In this document: piece by piece, positions 11,468 to 22,792 of the stretch
Layout: each line of letters starts with the position of its first letter
How positions within the stretch are numbered: position 1 is the first letter of the stretch
Source: Meloidogyne chitwoodi
Lineage: Eukaryota > Nematoda > Chromadorea > Rhabditida > Meloidogynidae
Length of the DNA stretch: 64,000 bases
Reading direction: 5' to 3'
NCBI GenBank assembly: GCA_015183035.1
Contig: JACZZP010000019.1
Span: 496,001 to 560,000, forward strand
The notes under the pieces: generated by a model
What the model was told of the DNA's origin: nothing
The model's database searches: none
The model's input: the letters and a program-made list of their open reading frames with translations, nothing else
Program-made: the position numbers and the translations under genes

Positions 11468-14199
11468 TAGTGACCGGAAAAATCGAGTTTTCCGGATTCG
11501 GATTCCGGACCGGATTTTGTGAATAAAGCCGGATCGGATCCGGCCGGATCCGGCCATAATAATCCGGTCCGGAATTAATCCGGAGATTTTTAAAATCCGG
11601 ATCCGGATGAATTTGTCCGGATTCCGGACCGGATTTTGGTTTTTTATTAATTTTTCAAAAAAAATGTAAAAATATTGGTAAAAAACTTAAATTTTCAAAA
11701 TAAGCAACAATAAAATTTTATTAATAAGAGTAATTCAATTGTGGGATTGCTTTGTTCAAAAAAATCAAATATTCAGCATTTTCTGGTGTAAGATTGGACC
11801 TCCTATAATCGAATACATCTCTTGCTACGCTGAAAATTTCTTCACTTTCAACACTTGTAGAAGGTGTTGTCAAATATTTAGCCGCTAGTTTAGCTAACCT
11901 TGGATGATTTTTATTCTTCTTTTTCCACCAGTCGAGAGGATCAGATCGCTGCAAGGCCTTCTCACTTGCAACATAATTTTTTATTTCTTCATCCAAATCA
12001 TTTGGTTGTGATGACACTAAAAATAAATGTTAACAGAATTTAATAAATTTATGAAAATAACCATTAACATTCTCCTGCTCATCCAATGCATCAAGAAAAG
12101 ATTTTTTCCTTGGCGGGCCTTCCTCAAAATGATCACATTGCTCAATAAACTCATCAGTCTGAAATAAAATACCTTTAATTTAAAATAAATATTTTAAGAA
12201 ATTACCTCAATATTTGATATATTTACTTCTTCTTTTATCCAATAAGAAACTTTATTTATGAATAAAAGAGGATCCTGTGAAAAGTTATGTTTAAATCTAG
12301 GATCCAAGAACATAGTTAGGCAATAACGTTTGGAATGCTCCATACTAATTAATCGCTCATTTAATGAAGCAATTGCATTCTTCCTCAAATTTTCAAGTTC
12401 AATTATAGTTACGTTTAAATTTTCTTGATCTGCATCGGGTACAGTTAAATCGACTGAACGCAAGTCCCTAATTTATAGATTTTAAACGATTTGTATTTAA
12501 ACAATTTTAGAAAACCTCTCAATTTGCCTAGCATATGGAATAACAACAGAAAGCGGAGATTTACAATACAAGAGTGAAACTTCTTCAAAAGGTGTCAATA
12601 AATCCACTAATGTCTCTAAAAGTTTCCATTCTTGATTGCTTAAAAACATCTCGATCATCCTTTTTTCGATTAAATATTCATCAATAGCCTTTCTTTGTTC
12701 AATCATTCTTCGAATCATTTTAAGAGAAGAATTCCAGCGAGTTATGATTTCCTAATTATTTTATTAATTTAAAATTAATTTATAAATACTTGTATTAACT
12801 GATGACAAGGAAGTTCATGAATTTCTTGGAATTCTTTCAGTACATCAAAAGCTTTGTTAGAATGTCGTACATGAGCAACAATCCTACGGCATCGACTAAA
12901 CAATTTAGCGATTTCACTTTCTTTTTCAACAATAGAATTTCTAACTATCAAATTTATTTGATGTGCTGCGCACAATACTTGATCATAAGGGAGTTCCTCG
13001 AACGCCTTAACTTTTCAAAAATTAAACAATTTTTAAATAAACTTAAATATTAAAAAAATTAAATCATTTAATAAATACCTTTTGAACATTACGTGCCCCA
13101 TCAGTAACAAAACAATTAATCTTGTTTTCAAGTCCCCACTCTCCAATAAGAGTTCTGAGTAAGTTTGCCATGTTCTTACCAGTATGAGCCTCGGAGAATT
13201 TTCTAATAGAAAGAACAAATCTTTTCCTATTCCATTCTTCTGTTATTCCTGACGCTGTTAAGCTGAATGAAATTTTAATTAAAAATGAATTTTAAATATA
13301 AAAATACCTCATAAAATTCTCATTAGGACCGGTCCAACAATCAGTTGTGCATGAAACATATTGGCATTCATTCAATTCTTTACGTAGTTTCTGTTTCACA
13401 ATTTTGTAAATTTCTGGAAGAATCTTGCGATAGTGAGATTCGGAAAGAAGTTTATCATTCGTTTGTTTAAAAAGAATTTTGAAACTTGGTTTATTTATAA
13501 TGTTAAAAGGAAGATTGTTTTCGCATATTAGATTTAGAACTTTTTTGTCCAATTTATTTATTCCTTCGCTGTTGTTAATAATGAATTTATCAATTTTTTT
13601 TTCACTTTTCAATTCATTTAAATCTTTATACTTCTTTACAAATTCACTTTCGGAATGTAATGGAGACATTAAATGTACAATAAGTGATTTAACACTTCCT
13701 TTTGAAAGAATAAATTTGTATTTTCCAATTCCTTGCTTCCTACAGCAAACACATTCTGCAGATTCATTTGAAGTTTTTTCGAATAAGCCAATTTGGAATA
13801 TTTTATGTTGCATTGTAGTTTCTAAATCAATATTAAGCATTGTTAATCGCAATTAAAATATAATATAAATGCAATAATTTATGTAAAAAGAGAAAAATTA
13901 ATTTACTACGTAATTGCTAAATATTTATTTACGCCACAAAACTGCATTTTTAATTCTCTACCGTCCTCTCATTAATTTTCTTAACATTATGCCAAAAATT
14001 TGAATAATCCGGAATTCGATAAAAAAACTTGCCGGATTCGGATTCCGGACCGGATTTTGTGAATAGAGCCGGACCGGATCCGGCCGGATCCGGTGGGTAT
14101 AATCCGGTCCGGAATTAATCCGGAGATTTTGAAAAAACCCCGATTTTTGGGACCGGATCCGGAATAATCCGGCCGGATCCGGTCCGGCGCCGGTCACTA
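11468..14199. mobile_element. hAT transposon A, apparently complete (2.73 kb)
   Basis: The element starts TAGTGACCGG and ends CCGGTCACTA, with identical 8-bp flanks ATTGTTGT at 11,460-11,467 and 14,200-14,207. An 8-bp duplication and TAG.G-type inverted ends are hAT hallmarks. About 150 bp at each end are packed with CCGGATCCGG-type words, strikingly GC-rich in this AT-rich DNA; in hAT elements such subterminal repeats bind the transposase. A multi-exon BED-finger transposase fills the minus strand. The perfect flanks point to a recent insertion. Confidence 0.95.
11721..13852 (-). CDS. hAT-family transposase with BED-type finger (element A)
   Basis: About seven exons read in order: ~13,310-13,852, ~13,078-13,262, ~12,790-13,012, ~12,510-12,752, ~12,205-12,470, ~12,064-12,160 and 11,721-~12,017. 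The first exon has a CVCCRKQ...H...H BED-like zinc finger. It then has [12 protein letters not shown], the region of the first catalytic aspartate. Next come [11 protein letters not shown] (second aspartate region), [19 protein letters not shown] and DPRFKHNF. The last exon is the hAT dimerisation domain: [20 protein letters not shown], then [15 protein letters not shown] and [16 protein letters not shown]. Length and domain order fit a full hAT transposase, which cuts and pastes the element via its ends. I saw no stop or frameshift, but exon joins were made by eye. Confidence 0.88.
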
Positions 14200-14207
14200 A
14201 TTGTTGT

Positions 14208-16300
14208 ATAAATTAAATATTTATTTTATATTACTAAAATTAAATTTAATTAATTTTAAAAAAGAAGAAAAATCAATTTTTAACAAATATTATGTTACTT
14301 AAAATTTAAACGTCACATAGTATTAAAATAATTAAAAAATTAAAAAAGACAATTAACTTATTAGTTAATTAAAAATAAAATTTAGCGGAGGGAGCTTGAT
14401 TTAGAATCAAAGAGAGCCGAGAGTTCCTTGCTTCAGGAGATTAATTGGATCATTGAACGTTGGGACATAACCGTCAATTCATCGAATCGTTCGAATTAAA
14501 TAATTAAAAAATTTAATAAAAACAACACACACCATTCCCGTGCCGAAAATATTACTCCTGAATAATTTTATAGAACTACATAAAATTAGAAATAACAATA
14601 AATGGGAAGAATACTTATTTTATTATCTAAAACATGTTAAAATATTCTGTCCACAAAAAGATTAAATAAAAAAATTTTATTTTATAAATTATATAAACAG
14701 TAATTTAATTAAATGCAAAAATTGAGACAAATAACAAATTAAAAGTTGAAAATTTAATGAATAGCAACTCCATACATCATTGTTAAAAAATGTCTCGCCA
14801 TGTAAGACAAAACCAATAAGAAAATTACCCACCATAAAAATAATTAATTTTTTAAATAAAAATATAAAACATTAATATAATTAATTTAAAATAATAATGA
14901 AATAATTAAAAAACCGTATAATTGTTTTTTACTAATAAAATAAATTATTATAAAAATTATTTTTTAAATGCAAAATAAAGCAACGAACCAAATATGCGAA
15001 GTTATCGAAAAATTATAAAATATAAAAAACAACACATATAAAATAATTTTATTTATATAAAATTATATTTATAATTTGAAAATAGAATTTGGAAATCTAA
15101 TGACATTATACTTAAAATAATTATAAAGAATCTATGGATCAAAAAAAAAGGTAGAGGAATTTTATCGACACAAAATCTAGAATGACTTAAGATACCTGAA
15201 AAAGGGAGTATATTTAATATTGATTAAAAGCAAAAATTATAGATTAATAATATTAATATTTTTAGTTCAAATTCACATATAAATATTAAAAAAAATATAC
15301 AGACATAATTTCTCTTTTAATCATTGAAAACCATGTATCTTCAGTTATCTAAATATTAATTCAATGTTTAATAAAAAATAGATCAAAAAAGCTAATATAT
15401 ACTTACTAAATTATAATAAAAATATGATTTAAAATAATTGTAGAATTGAATTATATCTTTTCAAAGAATATAAACGACATTGTTTTTCATTTTTATAGCG
15501 ATTTTTTTGTTATTTATTAAAAATATTTTTTAAATTTATTAAAGAAATATTAATTATTTAATAATGATAATGATTTTTAAAAATTAAAATAAAATCAATT
15601 TATGAAAATGGTTGTGAGGATGAAACTACAGATAAAGCAGGAAGATACATGCTGAATTTAGTCATTGGAAAGCGATGGTTTCTTGTCCATTCGCCTTTCT
15701 TATTGTTGTAATTTTTAAAAGTTCAACATCGAGAAGTTCACTTCAGCTATGTTTTATTAACACCTGGTCTTCATTTTTTATTATTTTTCAAATACACGTA
15801 TAAGATTAACTTTAATTAAAAAATCTTATTTTAAAAAACTTATTAAATAATAAAAATGCAAAATCAAATTTCATGTAGCATAAATTTTTTGGTGAAATAA
15901 ATTCGTCAATAGAAGGAATGAAACAAAATTAAAAAAATTTATTATTTCCTTCCTTAATTTATTGTTTTTATATAAAATGTCGTTTGATCACAATTATAAT
16001 AAGGTTTTATTTCTTATTGTTAAATTTAAAATAATTTTTTACGTGTAGTTTCCGCGACAACGAAGTTTGAAAAATGCAGAGCATTGTATCAAAAACTGTG
16101 GACCCGAGATGCATTGGTTGCTTTAGATTTGATTTATTATTTTTGTATGATTTTTGAACTTTAATATCAATCAGATTTAACTAATATTAAATTTTTTATT
16201 AAATACAAAACATTTTTTAACTATTATAATTTGATTTAAAATTCATATTCTATATATATTATAAATTTTGATTATATTTTAAAAATTTGGCATAGTCATG
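14208..16300. other. AT-rich stretch with weak coding fragments
   Basis: No gene is supported. 14,390-14,500 has more balanced base composition but no recognised product. 15,880-16,180 carries a copy of a dispersed repeat (GTAGTTTCCGCGACAAC, then AAAATGCAGAGCATT, then GCATTGGTTGCTTTAG) that recurs at ~22,790-23,250 and ~54,060-54,900. Confidence 0.5.
15597..15711 (+). pseudogene. Short exon-like fragment, unidentified
   Basis: A frame with mixed codons reads about 35 residues, including ENGCEDETTDKAGRYMLNLV and GKRWFLVHSPF, then stops at TAA (15,709-15,711). Its composition is more protein-like than the surrounding DNA. I recognise no family and no clear splice acceptor, so it may be an old gene fragment. 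Confidence 0.22.
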
Positions 16301-19300
16301 TTTTTGAAAAAAATTAAAATATTTATTATTAAATAGAAAAATTAATTTATAAATAATAATTTAAGCAGATTTTCCAAAACAAAAAGCAATACGAAATTGC
16401 ATGATTAAGTACATTTTAATCTTAAATGTAATAGCACTTTAAAAATTTTTTAATTTATTTTTAAATAATATTTTATAAAAATATGCAGTTTGATAATTAA
16501 AAAATGAATTATAATAATAAATAATGCAATATAAGAAGGTTGAAAATGTATTTGTTTGTTTATACCTAAATATTTTTTAACAATTTAAATGCATTTTTGT
16601 AAAAAATTAATGATATGCTTCCACATTGTCTAGGCCTCACAACAATTATTATATGAACTATAGTCACACATTAATTATATTAATTTCAAATTAAATAAAT
16701 TTTTAAATAAAATTGCTTATTTAATAAAATTTATAAATGTATTATTAAATTAAAATTTGGCCATAGCTGAAAAAATAATGATATTTTTTTTGGAAATTTA
16801 CAATAATGTACAAAATTAATCGAAATTGAAAATATTTCTAAAAATTAATCAAACTGAAACAATCAATACTCGTCAAACAAAAAAGAAAATGTATGTAGAT
16901 AGCATCGAGGTGTTAAAAAATTAAAATTATTTAATTTTTATTATATAATTAAAAATAAATATTATTTAAATAATTTTAAATAAATAAAATCTTCCCAAAT
17001 TTTTTATTTTTATTATTATAATAAAATTTTAGAAAATAAAATAAATATTATAATTAACTTTTGTTTGAGTTAACTTTAAAATAAATATTAAAATTAATTA
17101 AAATTAGATATTCTACTAAAAACAAATAAATGAATTTTTATGCTGTCATTAGCAACACAATTATTCACCTGAAATTCAAAAATTTTTTTACTATTACGCC
17201 TTTTGGAAACGAAAAATTTTTATTGATGTTCAAATTTAGTAATTTTAAATTTTTATCAATATAAATATAAATTTTAATAAATGAAATAATTTATTATAAT
17301 ATTTATTTTCTGGTATAATATAAAATTCCACAAGCCTCTCTTCATAATGTATTAAAATTCTAAGATTTCTCGAATACAACAAAGGTAGAGGATAAAGCAC
17401 ATATCCATAATTAGAAAAAAAAATTTTTTAAATAAGATAAAAAATTTAAAATATAGGAAAATTATTTTCAATTGTTGTAGTAAATGAGGAATAGTTTCCA
17501 TGAATTTTCAAACAATAAAGCAATATTATAAAATTATTTAAAATTTTAAAAAAATTATTTTACAATATTTGTAATTCTAAATTAATTTATGTATAAATAA
17601 AAATAAAAATCACACTTGTACCAAATAAATAAATGTTTAATTTACACATTTATTGTAAATATAATCAATTTATAAATATTACAACAAATCTATTTAAAAA
17701 ATAATAATTTGATCTATCAAACAAAAATATTAGAACAACAATTTTCATCTCAAAACATTGATAAATTTTCCGAAACTAGTACAGATATGGCCGAAAACAT
17801 AATTTTTTATGAATAAAAAAGATTAGTCAACAAAAACATAAATTACTCGAAAAATAAAAATTAAATTAAAAATTTTTTTAAAATTATTGACGCTTAATTT
17901 AATAACTTTTTAACATTTTTTAATTAATATTTTTAATTTCATTTAAAAATGTAACTGAATATCACACTAAGTATAATTTTTAATTAAATTTTAAAAATTC
18001 GGCATAGCTGTTTTTGCAAAAAAAAAATAAAATATTTAGTTATTAAATAGAAAAATTTAATTTATAAATAATAATTTAAGCATAATTCTCCTGAACAAAA
18101 AGCAATATGTAAATTGCATAGGGAAGTACCTTTTAATTTTATAATTCACTTTAAAAAATTTTTTTTTCTTTTTTGTTTAAATCATTATTTTATAAAAATA
18201 TGTAGTTTGATATTTTGAAAATGATGTATAATAATAATAATAAATAATATTATATAAGAAAGTTGAAAAATTTAAAAAAATGAAAATAAAATTGACTAAA
18301 AATATTTTTTAAGATAAAAAATATAAGATTAAAATTATATTTTAGAGTGCACATTTTAACGAAATATAAATTGTTGAAATTCAAAATATTTAATTTATTT
18401 TTTAATAATTTAAATAAAAATTTTAAGATATTTATAAAATTTATATTTAATAATTTTATCAAAAATAAAAATTAGACATTAATAAAATTAAAATCTTTTT
18501 TTTTTAATATAAAATTCCTTTTATAGTTTATTTAAAATAATTTTATTTTTTTATAAATAAATAATTGTTTGGTAAATTTTTGGGCATATTTAATATTCCC
18601 AAATTTTTTTTTATTAGTATAATAAATTTTAGAATTTAAATAAAATATTATAATAATTAACTTTTGTTTGAGTTAACATTAAAATAAATATTAATATTAT
18701 TTAAAATTAATTAAATATTCTAATAAAAACAAAAAATTAAATTTTTAATGCTGTCATTAGCAACACAATTAATGCACCGTGAAATTCAAAAATTTTGTTA
18801 CGATAACATCTTTTGGAAACGGAAAAATTTTATTGATGTTCAAATTTAGTAATTTTAAATTTTTATTTTAATAAATAATTTAATATTTATTTCTGGTATA
18901 ATATAAAATTCCACAAGCCCCTCTTCATAATTATTTTTATATTAAAATTCTATGATATTTTTCATCAGGAGAACTGGTTCAACTTATTACCCTGAAAATG
19001 ACAACAATATTTTTTAAATAATTAAAAATTTAAAATATAGAAAAATGATTTTTCACTTGTAGTAAATGAGGAATATTTTCGATTAATTCTCAAAAAAAGC
19101 AATATTATAAAATTAATTAAATTTTTTAAAAAACTATTTTATAGTATTATATAATTCTAAATTAATTTATGTATAATTAAAAATAAAAATCGCACCTGTA
19201 CCAAAAAATTACATAAATGTTTAATTTTCACATTTATTGTAAATTTAATCAATTTATAAATATTACAAAAAATCTATAAGTCAAAAATAATAATTTTATC

Positions 19301-19560
19301 AAGAGCAAACAAAAATAGGACACACTTCTTCACTTAACAACATAGATAAAATTACTGAAACTAGTACAGATATGGCCGAAAACATAATTTTTTAAGAATA
19401 AAAAAGATTAGTCAACAAAAACATAAATTACTCGAAAAATAAAAATTAAATTAAATTAAAAATTTTTTTAAAATTATTTACACTTAATTTAAAAACTTTT
19501 TAACATTTTTAATTAATATTTTTAATTTCATTTAAAAATATAACTGAATAATTATAAAAT
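16300..19560 (+). repeat. Direct duplication, two 1.5-1.7 kb units
   Basis: Unit 1 (~16,300-17,990) and unit 2 (~18,030-19,560) run collinear with many small indels. Shared landmarks in order are AACAAAAAGCAATA (16,379; 18,095), TTTTGTTTGAGTTAAC (17,060; 18,662), GCTGTCATTAGCAACACAATT, GGTATAATATAAAATTCCAC and CTAGTACAGATATGGCCGAAAACATAATTTTT (17,776; 19,360). Partial copies occur at ~23,180-23,260, ~55,010-55,110 and ~4365-4520, so the unit belongs to a dispersed family. I see no coding capacity. Confidence 0.75.
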
Positions 19561-21090
19561 TATAATTAAATAATAAATTATTTAATTAATAAATTGTGTA
19601 AAATTAAATTATTATTGTTAATAAATAAATTTATTTAAGCGGAAAGTATATGTAATTAAAAGAAATTTTTCATCAGAATGCAAGTAAAACTCTTGGTTAT
19701 ATCATAATCAAAATTAATAAAATAAAAATAATCATTATCCTTTTAATTATTTAAATTTAATTTAAAAATTATTTTATTATTAAAAAATATTTAAATATTA
19801 AAAATTTATATTTTAACAAATTTGCTAACAGGCTATTTATGAGAAGTTTATTTTATAAAAAATTAAATAAAATTTAAAGAAATTTAAATTTAATAAAAGT
19901 CCAATTGAAAATGAATATCTCGTACGTTTTTTTTTACTAACAATGAAAACCAGAAATATTTCTAATTATTTTATATTATTTTAAAATAAAAAATTTCAAT
20001 AATTTAATTATACCTTTATTAAAAAAAGAACATTTTGCAAAGAAATGTGTGCAATTTTTCACAATTTTCCTTAAGGCATCTAAAATACGTTGGAAGTTCG
20101 GGTGTTTTTATTTCAATAAAGTTTGAATATTAAAATGTTGATTATATATTAAAAATAAAATAATATTCCCCGGCTTCAAAAATAATGATTCAACCTGGTG
20201 AATCTCTTATTCAACATTGAAACTCTAAAAAGATTGAAATTATTAATCAACATTTACCTGTGTTATATAAAATATAAAAGATATATTTAACATTTTTAAC
20301 AGCTGTCATTTTGCCCGTTTCTATATATTTAAAGATTGGCCAATCTACTCAATTTAGAGATTCCCCTTTAATCACTATAATATACGCTTTTATCGCTACA
20401 CATTTTTCGTTTTTGCTTTAACCAATAAATAAATAAATATTCGTTAAGTTAATAGATAAAAAGAAGTTTGAACATCCCTAACTCCGGAGCACGTCGGTCT
20501 TCCCTCCGGGGAAGACCGACCCAATGCTCCGGAGGTGAAAGAAGAATATAATATGGAGGTCCTACGGATCAATTTTTGAACCCTGAACTGTAAATCTAAA
20601 ATTTAATTTCAAAATTTCAAATATTTTAAATAAATAATATTATGAGTGCACTCGCGTTTAATATTTACAATTTTATTTTCATAAAACTATTTATAAATTA
20701 TATTTAAATATACTTAATATCACATGTTATTTTCTAAATAATCTTTTAATTTATAAATAAAATGTTTAAATTGACTCTCTAATAATAAAAATATTTTTAA
20801 TATTTACGTTTTATTTTGATTTAAAATTTCTTCTTTTCGTAAATAATAATTATAAAAATAGGTTTAAATTATTGTTAATTTTTCTCTTTTCATACATAAA
20901 TATAATTTTAAAAATCACTCGTTAAATATAAAAATATCAGCTGTCATGCATTTGGTCTGCCCTTTATGTTTAATACTTGTATAAGCTATATTTTTCGCCC
21001 ACGTATTAAATTAACATTTATTCAACAAATAATGCTTATATAACAAATAACAAATGCTTGATTTATTTTAATAAATATTAAATAAAAATG
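19561..21090. other. AT-rich stretch; half of a repeat pair
   Basis: No gene is supported. The segment ~19,930-20,155 (landmark TTAAGGCATCTAAAA followed by ACGTTGGAA) is repeated with divergence at ~24,230-24,440. A GC-rich hairpin at 20,481-20,536 is listed separately. Confidence 0.5.
20481..20536. repeat. GC-rich nested double hairpin
   Basis: The outer arms ACTCCGGAGCA and TGCTCCGGAGGT enclose inner arms GTCGGTCTTCCC (20,493-20,504) and GGGAAGACCGAC (20,509-20,520) with a 4-base loop TCCG. The inner 12-bp stem is perfect. The segment is far more GC-rich than its surroundings. It could form a cruciform or an RNA hairpin; function unknown. Confidence 0.8.
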
Positions 21091-21425
21091 TTAAACGGCC
21101 GTAATGACGAAATCCGGTTTCAAATTAAATTTTGGGATTAATTTTTTAACAGGTTTCTTCGGAGCAGTAAGTTTTTTCAATTTCAAATAAATAATAAAAA
21201 GGGTGAGGAACAAAAGGATGAGGAGAACAATTTGAAGGAAATTAAAAAAATGAATAAAGTAGATGTGCTCAACAACTGTGAAGTAATTGGAGCCAGAAGA
21301 TACTGAAGTATGGGGCCGAGATGTTAACAAAATAGTTGGTTGGTAGCATTACAAATGATTGGATTGTCCCACTCAATGAAAGACCAACAAGATGTACTAC
21401 AATTTATTGTATTCGGACAGTCGAT
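21091..21425 (-). pseudogene. Envelope-like membrane protein fragment (retroelement-type), broken
   Basis: Two minus-strand frames lie end to end. The first (from ~21,425) encodes a cysteine-rich stretch with the pattern C..T.NC..SCWSF and then NPIICNATN, ending at a stop near 21,308. The second, overlapping in another frame, encodes a hydrophobic span of ~25 residues (FLQIVLLILLFLTLFIIYLK) with a lysine-rich tail and stops at 21,091. A Cys-rich ectodomain end followed by a membrane anchor resembles the C-terminus of envelope glycoproteins of nematode LTR elements. This match is from memory and tentative. The frame break suggests decay; a host type I membrane protein is the alternative. Confidence 0.3.
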
Positions 21426-22094
21426 AAGTTCAAACTCTAAAATTTTCAGAAATTAATAAAAATACAAATTAATAAAAATTTTTAATTTTAAATAAAATCA
21501 CAAATACAAAAACACAAAAAATACAAAAAAATAAATTTACAAAATATATTTAAAATATAATATTTAAATAAAAATTAAACTACAAAATAAACAAAACACA
21601 AATTTATATTTTTAATTTTAGGCAATTAGTCAGATCAAAATCCATTTCTATTTTTAGGGGCCCCTCTTAAATATTTAAGCTTAATCTTATGCTTAAAATA
21701 AATTAAATTAATTATAAAAATATTCTTACTTAATGGGGTAAGAAAATAAAAGATAAATTCACGTGAATAAATAAATAAAGAGAAAGTGATCGTCTTTCGT
21801 TAACTGGCCAGTGGCGTCTGACAACTAATCACATATTCTAATATACATAAATGGAAGGATTTGGAAAAACTAAATGCCTAATAAATTATCAACTAAAAAT
21901 AAATTTTTAGATTAATTATTTAATTAAACTACAATCACATTTTTCTAAAAATAAATATTTTATTAACAACTAAAAATAATTGTCTTCATTAAACTACAAA
22001 AATTAAATTTATTTATATATTAACAGCTAACTAATTAAACATAAACTTATTTGATTAAAACAAATATTTTTCTTCAACAACAAATTTAAATATT

Positions 22095-22792
22095 ATAAAA
22101 CTGGAAAGTTCGGAAGACGAGGAATTGTTCACTGCCGAAGAAGAGGAACCGTCACCACCCAGAAGAACGCGCCAACAAACAATGGAAGAAATGAAACAAA
22201 AAATAACAGATTTGGAAAAGGACTTAGTAAAAATAGGAATAAGTAATTCTTCACAAGGATTACCACTACCTGAGTACTATGGAGGAAGTGAGGATTTCGA
22301 GATGTATTTAAGGAAGTTTAATAAATTAGCGACTGCTCACCAGTGGTCGGCGGCCAGAAGTACACAAATTTTGCCCTTATATTTAATTGAGGAAGCGCGA
22401 GCGATCTATGATTCATTGGATGGGGATACCAGAAGCACTTGGAAAACGCTTACAGATGCCTTAGCTTTAAAATTAAAAAATTAAATTCGAAGGAGGCGGC
22501 ACGACGGGTATTATCGAATAGAAAACAAAATTTAAAAGAATCAATTCTTGAATATGCGCAAACGATTAGAGGATTAATTAACAAGTCTTTCCCTGAAAAT
22601 TCTTTTACACAGATTAGAGGCGAGACTCCTGAAGCACGAACAGAACGAATAAAAAATTGGCGGGATGATATTGCTAAAGATTATTTTAGAAATGGTTTAA
22701 GGATGGAAATAAAAGAAAAACTTGCTTTTTGCCCCACTAATTCTATGGAAGAAACGATCAGCCAATTCATGTGTCATAAATTTTGTAGGTGA
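22095..22792 (+). pseudogene. Ty3/gypsy-like gag fragment, frameshifted and truncated
   Basis: The first frame (from ~22,095 to a stop at 22,482) has an acidic N-terminus, a coiled segment (TMEEMKQKITDLEKDLVKIG), and a gag-like core: LPEYYGGSEDFEMYLRKF, then HQWS, then LPLYLIEEARAIYDSL and W..L...L..K. The downstream gag helices (ESILEYAQTIRGLINKSFP, then WRDDIAKDYFRNGLR) continue in another frame to 22,792, so a frameshift lies near 22,475. At ~22,775 the gag ends abruptly against a dispersed non-coding repeat. No zinc knuckle, protease or pol follows. This is a dead gag remnant. A TGGCGTCTGACAAC word at 21,813 might be its primer-binding site but does not fit tRNA geometry well. Confidence 0.65.

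Noticed and set aside
13958..14197. 79-codon frame with RIRPDP repeats at the end of hAT A
   Set aside because: It translates the CCGGATCCGG subterminal array.
18250..18462. 70-codon frame in the direct duplication
   Set aside because: N/K/F/I-rich translation of A/T DNA, not kept in the sister unit.
21813..21830. TGGCGTCTGACAACTAATC as a primer-binding site for the gag at 22.1 kb
   Set aside because: The reverse complement does not have the required C at the start of the T-stem 3' strand, and no LTR end was recognised; kept only as a possibility in the gag entry.
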